Positions 52,189-59,050 of a DNA stretch of 64,000 bases are shown one piece after another. Origin of the DNA: Microbacterium sp. JZ31 (lineage in GTDB: Bacteria; Actinomycetota; Actinomycetes; Actinomycetales; Microbacteriaceae); the NCBI RefSeq assembly GCF_016805985.1, contig NZ_CP017661.1, positions 1,984,001-2,048,000 of the forward strand, in the 5' to 3' direction. The notes under the pieces are model-generated. The model searched no databases. It had not been told where the DNA came from and saw nothing but the letters and a program-made list of their open reading frames with translations. The first letter of the stretch is position 1, and each line of letters starts with the position of its first letter. The position numbers and the translations under genes were made by a program.

Positions 52189-52916
52189 GACGGAGCTCCC
52201 GCCGGCTGGGGCGTGAAGGCGCGCACGTCGACGACGGCGTCGCCGACCGCGTCGCGCACGTCGGCGTCATGGAAGATCGCCAGCATCCCGACCCCGCGGG
52301 CCAGGCGCTCGCGGATCAGCCCGATCACGACCTCGCGGTTGCGCGCGTCGAGCGAGGCGGTCGGCTCGTCGAGCAGCAGCAGGGGCCGCTCGGCGATGAA
52401 GCCGCGGGCGATGTTGACGCGCTGCTGCTCGCCGCCCGAGAACGTCGCGGGCGGCAGCGTCCACAGCCGCTCGGGGATGCTGAGCCGCGCCAGCAGCTCG
52501 CCAGCGCGCTCGCGCGCGGCCCCTCGGGCGACGCCGCGCTCGACGAGCGGCTCTGCCACCACGTCGAGCGCCGGCACGCGGGGCACGGCGCGCAGGAACT
52601 GGCTCACGTAGCCCATGGTCTCGCGTCGCGCGGCGAGCACCTCGCGCGGCTGCGCAGTCGCGAGGTCGAGCACGCCGCCCGCGTGCGAGAGCAGGATGCG
52701 GCCCGCGTCGGCGCCGTAGCTGCCGAACACCATCTTCATGACGGTGCTCTTGCCGGAGCCCGACTCGCCGCCGAGGACGACGCAGTGCCCGCGCGGCACC
52801 TCGAAGCTCAGCCCGCGCAGCACCGGCAGCCGCTGCGCGCCCTGCAGGTGCAGCGTGAAGGTCTTGTCGACGTCCTCGACCGACAGGACGAGGTTCGGAT
52901 TCATGGTGAGGGTCAC
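52185..52916 (-). CDS. phnL: C-P lyase ABC-type subunit PhnL
   Basis: ABC ATPase of 243 residues that forms part of the C-P lyase complex rather than a transporter. Walker A GESGSGKSTVMKMVFG, Q-loop VSQFLRAVPRVPALDVV, signature [14 protein letters not shown] and Walker B LLLDEPTASLD are all present. The sequence GYVSQFLRAVPRVPALDVVAEPL is diagnostic of PhnL. GTG 52916 is four bases after the phnK stop; an internal ATG at 52904 is possible. Confidence 0.92.
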   Translation of the reverse strand: MTLTMNPNLVLSVEDVDKTFTLHLQGAQRLPVLRGLSFEVPRGHCVVLGGESGSGKSTVMKMVFGSYGADAGRILLSHAGGVLDLATAQPREVLAARRETMGYVSQFLRAVPRVPALDVVAEPLVERGVARGAARERAGELLARLSIPERLWTLPPATFSGGEQQRVNIARGFIAERPLLLLDEPTASLDARNREVVIGLIRERLARGVGMLAIFHDADVRDAVGDAVVDVRAFTPQPAGAPS

Positions 52917-52919
52917 GGA

Positions 52920-53696
52920 TCAGCCTTGCAGGATCGAGGAGACGAGCAGCTGGGTGTACGCGGCCTGGGGATCGTCGAGCACCCGATCCGTCAGGCCCGA
53001 CTCGATCACCGCGCCGTCCTTCATGACGAGCGTGCGGTGCGAGATGAGGCGCGCGACCGCGAGGTCGTGCGTGACGATCACGACCGACAGACCCAGGTCG
53101 GCGACGAGCGAGCGGATCAGGTCGAGCAGGCGCGCCTGCACCGACACGTCCAGGCCGCTCGTCGGCTCGTCCATGAAGACGAGCTTCGGCCCGAACACGA
53201 GGTTGCGGGCGATCTGCAGGCGCTGGCGCATGCCGCCCGAGAACGTCGCGGGGGCATCGTCGATCCGGTTCGCGGGGATCTCCACCCGAGCGAGCCATTC
53301 CTGCGCCTGCGCGCGGATGGTGCCGAAGTGGCGCAGGCCGTTGGCCATGAGCGGCTCGCCGATGTTGCCTCCCGCGCTGACATGCATGCGCAGGCCATCG
53401 GCCGGGTTCTGGTGCACGAAGCCCCACTCGGTGCGCCATAGCCGGCGCACGTCGCGCTCCGTGAGCGAGGACAGGTCGGCGAGCTGATCGCCCATCCGGT
53501 AACGGAGGGATCCCTCATCCACCGACAGGCGCTGCGACAGCATCCCGAGCAGCGTGGACTTGCCGGATCCGGACTCGCCGACGACCGCGAGCACCTCGCC
53601 GGGCCACAGGTCGAAGCTCACGTCGCGGCAGCCGAACCGGTCGCGGTAGCGGTGACCGGCGCCCGTGACGCTCAGCAGCGGGGTCTCGTCCGTCAC
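52920..53696 (-). CDS. phnK: C-P lyase ABC-type subunit PhnK
   Basis: ABC ATPase of 258 residues that binds the PhnGHIJ core. Walker A GESGSGKSTLLGML, the distinctive EWGFVHQNPADGLRMHVSAGGNIGEPLM after the Q-loop, signature FSGGMRQRLQIARNL, Walker B LVFMDEPTSGLD, and H-loop VVIVTHD. GTG 53696 overlaps the phnJ stop by four bases. PhnK and PhnL form a pair of ATPases that may reset the complex between cycles. Confidence 0.93.
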   Translation of the reverse strand: MTDETPLLSVTGAGHRYRDRFGCRDVSFDLWPGEVLAVVGESGSGKSTLLGMLSQRLSVDEGSLRYRMGDQLADLSSLTERDVRRLWRTEWGFVHQNPADGLRMHVSAGGNIGEPLMANGLRHFGTIRAQAQEWLARVEIPANRIDDAPATFSGGMRQRLQIARNLVFGPKLVFMDEPTSGLDVSVQARLLDLIRSLVADLGLSVVIVTHDLAVARLISHRTLVMKDGAVIESGLTDRVLDDPQAAYTQLLVSSILQG

Positions 53697-54556
53697 GACA
53701 CCGCCTCCTCTCGTGCGTTCCTGGCGGCGGTCCGCTCACAGTGATCCGTGTCGGAGCAGACGTACATCACTCCACCCTTGTCGTCCATCACGACCTCGTC
53801 CAGGTAGACGCCGCCCGATCCGCAGATCTGGCACGGGGTGTCGAAGCGCTGCGGCTCGAACGGGAAGTCGTCGAACCCGAGGCTCTCCACATCGGTGTAC
53901 GGGGGCACGGCGTAGATGCGCTTCTCGCGGCCGGCGCCGAACAGCTGCAGCGCGGGGCTCTGGTGCATCTTCGGGTTGTCGAAGCTCGGGATGGGCGACG
54001 GCGCCATGACGTAGCGTCCGTCGACCAGAACCGGGTAGTCGTACGTCGTGGCGAAGTGCCCGTACCGGGCGATGTCCTCGTAGAGCTTGACGTACATCAG
54101 GCCGTACTCCTCCAGCGCGTGCAGGCGCCGGGTCTCGGTCTCGCGCGGCTCGAGGAAGCGCAGCGGCTCGGGGATCGGCACCTGGTACACGAGGATCTGG
54201 CCCTCCACGAGCGGCGTCTCGGGGATCCGGTGCCGCGTCTGGATGACGGTCGCGAGATCCGTCCGCGTCGTGCTGCGGGATCCCGCCACCTTCTCGAAGA
54301 ACTGCCGGATCGAGACCGCATTGGTCGTGTCGTCCGCGCCCTGGTCGATCACCTTGAGCGTGTCGGATGCGCCGATCACCGCGGCGGTCACCTGCACGCC
54401 GCCGGTCCCCCAGCCGCGTGGCATCGGCACCTCGCGCGAGGCGAACGGCACCTGGAAGCCGGGGATCGCGACGCCCTTCAGGAGGGCGCGGCGGACGACG
54501 CGCTTGGTCTGCTCGTCGAGGTAGCCCTCGTTGTAGACGATGCGGGGCTCAGACAT
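53693..54556 (-). CDS. phnJ: C-P lyase radical-SAM subunit PhnJ
   Basis: Catalytic subunit of 287 residues that breaks the carbon-phosphorus bond with a 5'-deoxyadenosyl-derived radical. The iron-sulfur cysteine pattern is complete: C-x2-C-x21-C-x5-C in DTPCQICGSGG ... YVCSDTDHCERT, which matches the arrangement in the E. coli enzyme. Start YNEGYLDEQTKRVVRRALLKGVAIPG and GWGTGGVQVTAAVIG are family-typical. It overlaps phnI by eight bases. Confidence 0.96.
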   Translation of the reverse strand: MSEPRIVYNEGYLDEQTKRVVRRALLKGVAIPGFQVPFASREVPMPRGWGTGGVQVTAAVIGASDTLKVIDQGADDTTNAVSIRQFFEKVAGSRSTTRTDLATVIQTRHRIPETPLVEGQILVYQVPIPEPLRFLEPRETETRRLHALEEYGLMYVKLYEDIARYGHFATTYDYPVLVDGRYVMAPSPIPSFDNPKMHQSPALQLFGAGREKRIYAVPPYTDVESLGFDDFPFEPQRFDTPCQICGSGGVYLDEVVMDDKGGVMYVCSDTDHCERTAARNAREEAVS

Positions 54557-55661
54557 GGGCGTCCTCCTCGGCTGCCGCCGCGGCCGCGCGCTCCTGGAAC
54601 TCGCGGTGCAGCTGCCGGATGAGCACGAGCTCGCCCTGGAAGTCGACGTAGTGCGGCAGCTTCAGGTGCTCGACGAAGCCGGTCGCCTGGACGTTGTCGG
54701 CGTGGCTGATCACGAACTCCTCGTCCTGCGCGGGAGAGACGGCGCGCTCGGCGAACTCCTCGTGGCGCAGCGCGCGATCCACGAGCGACATCGACATGGC
54801 CTTCCGCTCGGCGCGGCCGAAGACAAGGCCGTAGCCGCGCGTGAACTGCGGCGGACGCTCGGCGCCCTGCGCGTCGCGCCCGCCGACGAACTGGTTGACC
54901 ATCTGGCACTCCGTGACCTCGATGCGGCCGATGGGCACCTCGAAGCCGAGCTCGGGCGCATCGAACAGCACCTCGACCTCGCCGACGCGCACCTCGCCCG
55001 CGAACGGGTGGGTGCGGCCGAAGCCGCGCTGGGTCGAGTAGCCGAGCGAGAGCAGGAAGCCCTCGTCGCCGCGCGCGAGGGCCTGCAGCCGCTCGGCGCG
55101 CGACATCGGGAAGACGGTCGGCTCCCGCGTGAGGTCGGCCGGATCCGGATCCGTCCAGTCCTCCGGGCGATCCGCTTCGATCAGCGCGTCGACGCCGAGC
55201 AGGTCGGTGATGCGCGGCATCGGGGCGTCGTCCTGTCGGGTCTCGTCCGTCGCGACATCCGGCGTCTCGAGCTCGTCGGCGAGCAGGCGGTGCGTGTAGT
55301 CGAACGTCGCGCCGAGCCGCTGGCCGCCGGGCAGGTCCTTGAACGTCGCCGAGATGCGGCGCTCGGCCGGCAGGCCCGCGGTGTCGATCGGAGCCGTGGT
55401 GCCGAAGCGCGGCAGTGTGGTGCGGTACGAGCGCAGCAGCGTGACGGCCTCGAGCACATCGCCCTGCGCCTGCAGCAGCGCCTTGGCGGCGAGGTCGGGA
55501 TCGTAGAGCGACCCCTCGGCCATGACGCGGGAGACCAGCACGCCGAGCTGCTCGCGCACCTGGGCGTAGTCGATGCGCGCGGACTCGCCCGCGCCGCGCT
55601 TGGCGAGCAGCGCGTGCGCGTTGGCGATGGCCTTCTCGCCTCCCTTGACGGCGACGTACAT
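54549..55661 (-). CDS. phnI: C-P lyase nucleosidase subunit PhnI
   Basis: Subunit of 370 residues. With PhnGHL it displaces the base of ATP by phosphonate, forming the 5-triphosphoribosyl phosphonate. Marks are MYVAVKGGEKAIANAHALL, the mid-chain LPRFGTTAPIDTAGLPAERRISATFKDLPGGQRLGATFDYTHRLL, and HADNVQATGFVEHLKLPHYVDFQGELVLI near the end. The ATG at 55661 overlaps the phnH stop by one base; a longer open frame upstream has no similarity. Confidence 0.95.
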   Translation of the reverse strand: MYVAVKGGEKAIANAHALLAKRGAGESARIDYAQVREQLGVLVSRVMAEGSLYDPDLAAKALLQAQGDVLEAVTLLRSYRTTLPRFGTTAPIDTAGLPAERRISATFKDLPGGQRLGATFDYTHRLLADELETPDVATDETRQDDAPMPRITDLLGVDALIEADRPEDWTDPDPADLTREPTVFPMSRAERLQALARGDEGFLLSLGYSTQRGFGRTHPFAGEVRVGEVEVLFDAPELGFEVPIGRIEVTECQMVNQFVGGRDAQGAERPPQFTRGYGLVFGRAERKAMSMSLVDRALRHEEFAERAVSPAQDEEFVISHADNVQATGFVEHLKLPHYVDFQGELVLIRQLHREFQERAAAAAAEEDAHV

Positions 55662-56290
55662 CAGGCGCTCCTGTTCTCGTGGCCGGTGAGCTTCGTCGTG
55701 CGCGGCAGCGCGCGCACCTCGTTCGCGCCGGCCAGGATGACGTCGACGCCGCGCGGGAAGCCGGCGCGGTTCGCTTCCCACTGCGTGAGGAACCCGCCGG
55801 GAAGGCCCGCACCGTCCCAGTGCGCCGTGCCGTTCACGCCGGGGCCGGTCGCGGTGAACGCGCCGATCGGTCGCGCGCCGACCGCGTCGATCAGGAGCGT
55901 GGCGGACAGGTGGGGCTCCTCATCCGTGCCCTGCGCGAGGTCGGCCAGGGGCGGCGCGACGGACGGCGAGGACGCGACGGCGAACAGCGCGTCCTCCGGC
56001 CGCTCGACGAGGCGCGCCCCGGTGTGGAACCGGATCCACGCGCACACGTCCGACCCGCGGCCGAGGCGCTTGTCGAGCCAGACCGGCGTCTGCTCGTCGC
56101 ACAGGGCGAGGACGACCGCCCCCGCCACGCGGCCGAGCGGCGCGGGCGTCTGCAGCGGGGCGAGCCCGAGGATCGGCTGCGCCAGCGTCGGCCGCGCCAT
56201 GGCCTCGAGCACCGCGCGGAACACGCGCTGCGCGTCGTGGACCGGATCGGCGAAGCCCGGCAGGTGGTTCTGGGCGTTCACGGTGCTCAC
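55661..56290 (-). CDS. phnH: C-P lyase subunit PhnH
   Basis: Structural subunit of 209 residues of the C-P lyase core. GFADPVHDAQRVFRAVLEAMARPT at the start, then LALCDEQTPVWLDKRLG and the end TQWEANRAGFPRGVDVILAGANEVRALPRTT, all diagnostic of PhnH. It is a PRPP-transferase-like fold without an active site and dimerises at the core. GTG 56290 overlaps the phnG stop by four bases. Confidence 0.94.
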   Translation of the reverse strand: MSTVNAQNHLPGFADPVHDAQRVFRAVLEAMARPTLAQPILGLAPLQTPAPLGRVAGAVVLALCDEQTPVWLDKRLGRGSDVCAWIRFHTGARLVERPEDALFAVASSPSVAPPLADLAQGTDEEPHLSATLLIDAVGARPIGAFTATGPGVNGTAHWDGAGLPGGFLTQWEANRAGFPRGVDVILAGANEVRALPRTTKLTGHENRSA

Positions 56291-56781
56291 TCGTCATCCT
56301 CCTCGTCCGGGCCGGAGTTCTCCCGAGCGACGGTGAAGAAGTCGACGACCGTGCTTCGGGCCTCGGCGCGGGCGAGCGCGTCGCGCTCGGCCTGCGCCCG
56401 CTCGAGCGGCTCGATCACGTCGGCGAGCACACGCTCGCGCCGGCCGGAGGCGAGCATCGCGTCGAAGATCGCCGCGAGCCCGGCGTGCTCGGGGTGGCTG
56501 CCGAGCACGTAGGCGGTGCCGACGCCCTCGTCGGCGTCAGGCTGGTCGGATCGCACGACCACGGTCGCGCGGGTCACCGTCGCCTCTCCGAGGTGGAAGC
56601 GGTCGCCGGTGCCCCCGGTGCGGCCCTGCACCATGACGAGGCCGGCCTCGGGGCCGCGCAGGTACTGCACCTGCGGGCGATCCGGCCACGCCTCCCAGAG
56701 CGCGGCGAGCTCTGCCTCGGCGGCGTTCGCGAGCACTCGCGCGGTGCGGCGACGCGCCTCGACGTCTTCGTGCTGATCCAT
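56287..56781 (-). CDS. phnG: C-P lyase subunit PhnG
   Basis: Subunit of 164 residues and first gene of the operon. Family features: RRRTARVLANAAEAELAALWEAWP, YLRGPEAGLVMVQGRTGGTGDRFHLGEATVTRATV, and GTAYVLGSHPEHAGLAAIFDAML. The acidic tail (SGPDEEDDE) is normal. ATG 56781 has an AGGAG Shine-Dalgarno. It is divergent from phnF, with the operator between them. Confidence 0.93.
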   Translation of the reverse strand: MDQHEDVEARRRTARVLANAAEAELAALWEAWPDRPQVQYLRGPEAGLVMVQGRTGGTGDRFHLGEATVTRATVVVRSDQPDADEGVGTAYVLGSHPEHAGLAAIFDAMLASGRRERVLADVIEPLERAQAERDALARAEARSTVVDFFTVARENSGPDEEDDE

Positions 56782-56796
56782 CCGTCTCCTCGCAAC

Positions 56797-56816
56797 TTGT
56801 CTACTTCACTAGACAA
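56797..56816. promoter_or_regulatory. PhnF operator dyad
   Basis: TTGTCTA-CTTCAC-TAGACAA, a perfect 7-6-7 inverted repeat, 15 bases upstream of the phnG start and 87 upstream of phnF. It is AT-rich against the local background and placed to repress both promoters. HutC-type GntR proteins usually bind such repeats. Confidence 0.7.
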
Positions 56817-56903
56817 CTTTGAGATTAGTGGCACGATGTGAGGAGCAGAAGCCGGATCCGTCCACGCGCGCATGAACATCCGGTGAACCCCTCGAGGAGA
56901 CGT

Positions 56904-57644
56904 GTGTCCGAACCCGCCCGTGCGACCGGCTACTCGGCGTGGCGCCTGATCGCCGAGGAGCTGCGCGCCGACATCGCCGAGGGCCGTCTGGCGGTGGGCG
57001 ATCGCCTGCCGTCCGAGAGCGCGCTCGCCGAGCGGTTCGGCGTCAACCGCCACACGGCGCGCCAGGCGCTCGCATCCCTCGCGGCCGACGGCCTTGTCGA
57101 GTCGCGCCGCGGAAGCGGCACGTTCGTCACGGGCGGATCCGTCCACGTGCACCGGATCGGCATGCGCACGCGGCTGTCGACCAGCCTGGGCGACCGCCAC
57201 TCGTCCGCCGGCCGCGTGCTCGAGAGCGCGACGGAGCCGGCCCCCGCCGATGTGGCCGCCCGGCTCGGTATCGCAGCCGGCGCTCCCGCCGTGCGCGTCG
57301 AGGCCCTGCGGACCGTCGACGGCGAGCCGCTCGCGCTCGCGACGCGCTGGTTCGACCCGGCGCTGCTGCCGGACGGTGCCGCGGCGCTGCGCCGCACGTC
57401 GTCGGTCACGGCTGCGCTACGGGCGAGCGGCATCGACGACTACGTCCGCGCCTCGACCGTCGTGGCGGCGCGCCACGCCACGGCATCGGAGGCCGCGTTG
57501 CTGGCGCTCGACCCCGGCGCGATCGTGCTCGTGACCGAGTCGCTCGACACGCTGGTCGACGGCACTCCCCTGCAGCACCAGATCACGCGCTTCGCTGCTC
57601 AGCGGGTGCGGCTGGACATCGAGCACGTCGCACCCACGAACTGA
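56904..57644 (+). CDS. phnF: GntR/HutC-family repressor PhnF
   Basis: Regulator of 246 residues. N-terminal winged HTH (about 10-75: AWRLIAEELRADIAEGRLAVGDRLPSESALAERFGVNRHTARQALASLAADGLVESRRGSGTFV) and a C-terminal UTRA ligand-binding domain (VESATE... DALRTVDGEPLALATRWFDPAL). Divergent from phnG, so it most likely represses the C-P lyase operon and responds to a phosphonate or phosphate-derived ligand. The start is GTG 56904, after a GGAGA Shine-Dalgarno; longer upstream starts lack similarity. Confidence 0.9.
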   Translation: MSEPARATGYSAWRLIAEELRADIAEGRLAVGDRLPSESALAERFGVNRHTARQALASLAADGLVESRRGSGTFVTGGSVHVHRIGMRTRLSTSLGDRHSSAGRVLESATEPAPADVAARLGIAAGAPAVRVEALRTVDGEPLALATRWFDPALLPDGAAALRRTSSVTAALRASGIDDYVRASTVVAARHATASEAALLALDPGAIVLVTESLDTLVDGTPLQHQITRFAAQRVRLDIEHVAPTN

Positions 57645-57750
57645 TGCGGCCACGGCCGCGAGACCTCAATCGCGCGGCGAAACCTCGACGTGCGGTGATG
57701 TCTCGTCACCCCGCGGATGTTTCGCGGTCCCGCGGCGCTGCCAGCGTAGA

Positions 57751-57822
57751 CGCGACGGCGGGAGTCGAACCCGCTGCAGCACCGGATATGAGCCGGGCCC
57801 CGGGACCACCCGGATCGCCGCG
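57751..57822 (-). tRNA. tRNA-like structure with CAT anticodon, probably degenerate
   Basis: A 72-nt cloverleaf on the minus strand. The acceptor stem is CGCGGCG/CGTCGCG (one G-T), the T-arm is perfect (GCGGG-TTCGACT-CCCGC), and the anticodon loop CTCATAT has T33, anticodon CAT and A37. The D-arm is irregular (CCGG/CCGG around a six-base loop), position 8 is A instead of T, the first anticodon pair is broken, and no CCA is encoded. No A-box consensus is seen. Read as a possible tRNA-Met relic or atypical tRNA. The rest of the 57645-57902 gap shows nothing else. Confidence 0.45.
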
Positions 57823-57902
57823 ATGCCCACCACGCTATGACCGCCGCCGGGCGGCGCGGGCGGCTGTGACGGTGCGTGACGTCACGCCGCGTCACACCGA
57901 GG

Positions 57903-58373
57903 TCACCGTGTCGGCGTGATCCCGATCCCTGGGCCGCGCAGGTGCTCGTACACCACGGTCGTGCGAACGTCCGCGATCTCCTCGCGCTCGGTGAGACGGT
58001 CGATCACGAACGCGTAGAGCGCGTCGTTGTCGGCCACCGCGACGTGGATGACGAAATCGACGTCGCCGCTCACGACGAAGACGCCGAGGGTCTCGGGCAG
58101 GTCGGATGCCCAGTCGCGGAACGCCTCGATCACCTCGCGCGACGGCGGCCGCACGCGCACCGAGATGAGCGCCTGCACGCCGCGGCCGACACTCGGCAGA
58201 TCGACGTCCAGCGTCGCCCCGCGGATGACGCCACGCCGCCGCAACGCGCGCGTGCGATCGAGCGCCGTGGTCGGCGAGACGCCGACGCGTGCCGCCACCT
58301 CGCGGTTCGTCATCCGTGCATTCGTCTGGAGCGCAGCCAGGATCGCCGCATCAAGTCCGTCCAGATCCGTCAT
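57903..58373 (-). CDS. Lrp/AsnC-family regulator
   Basis: Protein of 156 residues. The HTH at about residues 5-55 reads LDGLDAAILAALQTNARMTNREVAARVGVSPTTALDRTRALRRRGVI, then the RAM effector domain ALISVRVRPPSREVIEAFRDWASDLPE ... GDVDFVIHVAVADNDALYAFVIDRL. A feast/famine-type regulator that probably senses an amino acid or related small molecule. It is divergent from the DUF2000 gene, which is a likely target. Confidence 0.9.
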   Translation of the reverse strand: MTDLDGLDAAILAALQTNARMTNREVAARVGVSPTTALDRTRALRRRGVIRGATLDVDLPSVGRGVQALISVRVRPPSREVIEAFRDWASDLPETLGVFVVSGDVDFVIHVAVADNDALYAFVIDRLTEREEIADVRTTVVYEHLRGPGIGITPTR

Positions 58374-58475
58374 TCGCCACCCTCATCCGTACGTCATACG
58401 CCGCTGGATCCGCACCAGCGGATCCCTGGCTACATTCTGGAGGATCACCCGCGCATCCGAACACGAGGAGAGCAC

Positions 58476-58937
58476 ATGGACATCGGCTTCGCACCGGACG
58501 AGATCGACACGACCGCGCCGACGCGCGCCGCACGACTGAAGTGGGTGGTCGTCGTCGACGGCTCGCTGCCGGCCGGGCGCATCGCCAACGCGACCGCGTG
58601 CGTCGGCGCCGCGACGGGTGAGGCCGTGGCGGGGCTGCTCGGCCCGGGCGCCGTCGACGGCCACGGGTCGGCCCACGCGGGGCTGCCCTGGATCGGCTGC
58701 TCGGTGCTCTCCGCCGACGCCGCGCAGCTCGCCGCGATCCGCGCGAAGGCCGCCGCGTCGGATGGCGTGTTCGTCGCCGACATGCCTGCGCACGCGCAGC
58801 TCACGCGCGTGTACGACGAGTACCTCGCCGAGGTCTCGGGGCGCGCCTCCGAGGACCTCGGCTACCTCGCGGTCGGCCTCGTCGGACCGCGCAACCGCGT
58901 CGACCGCATCGTGGGCCGGCTGCCGCTGCTGGCGTGA
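58476..58937 (+). CDS. DUF2000-family protein
   Basis: Protein of 153 residues: KWVVVVDGSLPAGRIANATACVGAATGEAVAGLLGPGAVDGHGSAH, WIGCSVLSADAAQLAAIRAKAAASDGVFVADMPAHAQLTRVYDEYLA, and the end LVGPRNRVDRIVGRLPLL. DUF2000 has a peptidyl-tRNA hydrolase II-like fold; function unknown. The ATG at 58476 has an AGGAGAG Shine-Dalgarno. The divergent Lrp regulator 102 bases away suggests amino-acid-linked control. Confidence 0.83.
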   Translation: MDIGFAPDEIDTTAPTRAARLKWVVVVDGSLPAGRIANATACVGAATGEAVAGLLGPGAVDGHGSAHAGLPWIGCSVLSADAAQLAAIRAKAAASDGVFVADMPAHAQLTRVYDEYLAEVSGRASEDLGYLAVGLVGPRNRVDRIVGRLPLLA

Positions 58938-58954
58938 GCGTCGGTCCCCGGTGC

Positions 58955-58966
58955 TACGGTGAGGGC
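58955..58966 (+). promoter_or_regulatory. Leaderless promoter -10 box for the ABC-F leader
   Basis: TACGGT, six bases, then the ATG of the short leader ORF at 58967. The same spacing as at seven other gene starts indicates that the leader is translated from the first base of the transcript. Confidence 0.6.
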
Positions 58967-58993
58967 ATGGAGATCGAGGTCGACAGGAACTAA
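58967..58993 (+). CDS. Eight-residue leader peptide before the ABC-F gene
   Basis: ATG at 58967 reads M-E-I-E-V-D-R-N and stops with TAA. The following hairpins and the ABC-F gene, 57 bases on, give the layout of translation-attenuation leaders of antibiotic-resistance ABC-F genes, where ribosome stalling opens the downstream gene. The peptide matches no leader known to me. Confidence 0.6.
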   Translation: MEIEVDRN

Positions 58994-58996
58994 CCG

Positions 58997-59024
58997 GCAC
59001 CCGGAGCACTCGGGTGCGCGCTCC
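58997..59024 (+). promoter_or_regulatory. Candidate attenuator hairpins before ABC-F
   Basis: Stem A pairs GCACCCG (58997-59003) with CGGGTGC (59011-59017). Stem B pairs GGAGC (59003-59007) with GCTCC (59020-59024). They overlap and cannot form together, as in an attenuator switch. The ABC-F Shine-Dalgarno AAAGG (59039-59043) lies just after. Confidence 0.5.
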
Positions 59025-59050
59025 TCATCGTCGCCCCGAAAGGTCTCCTC

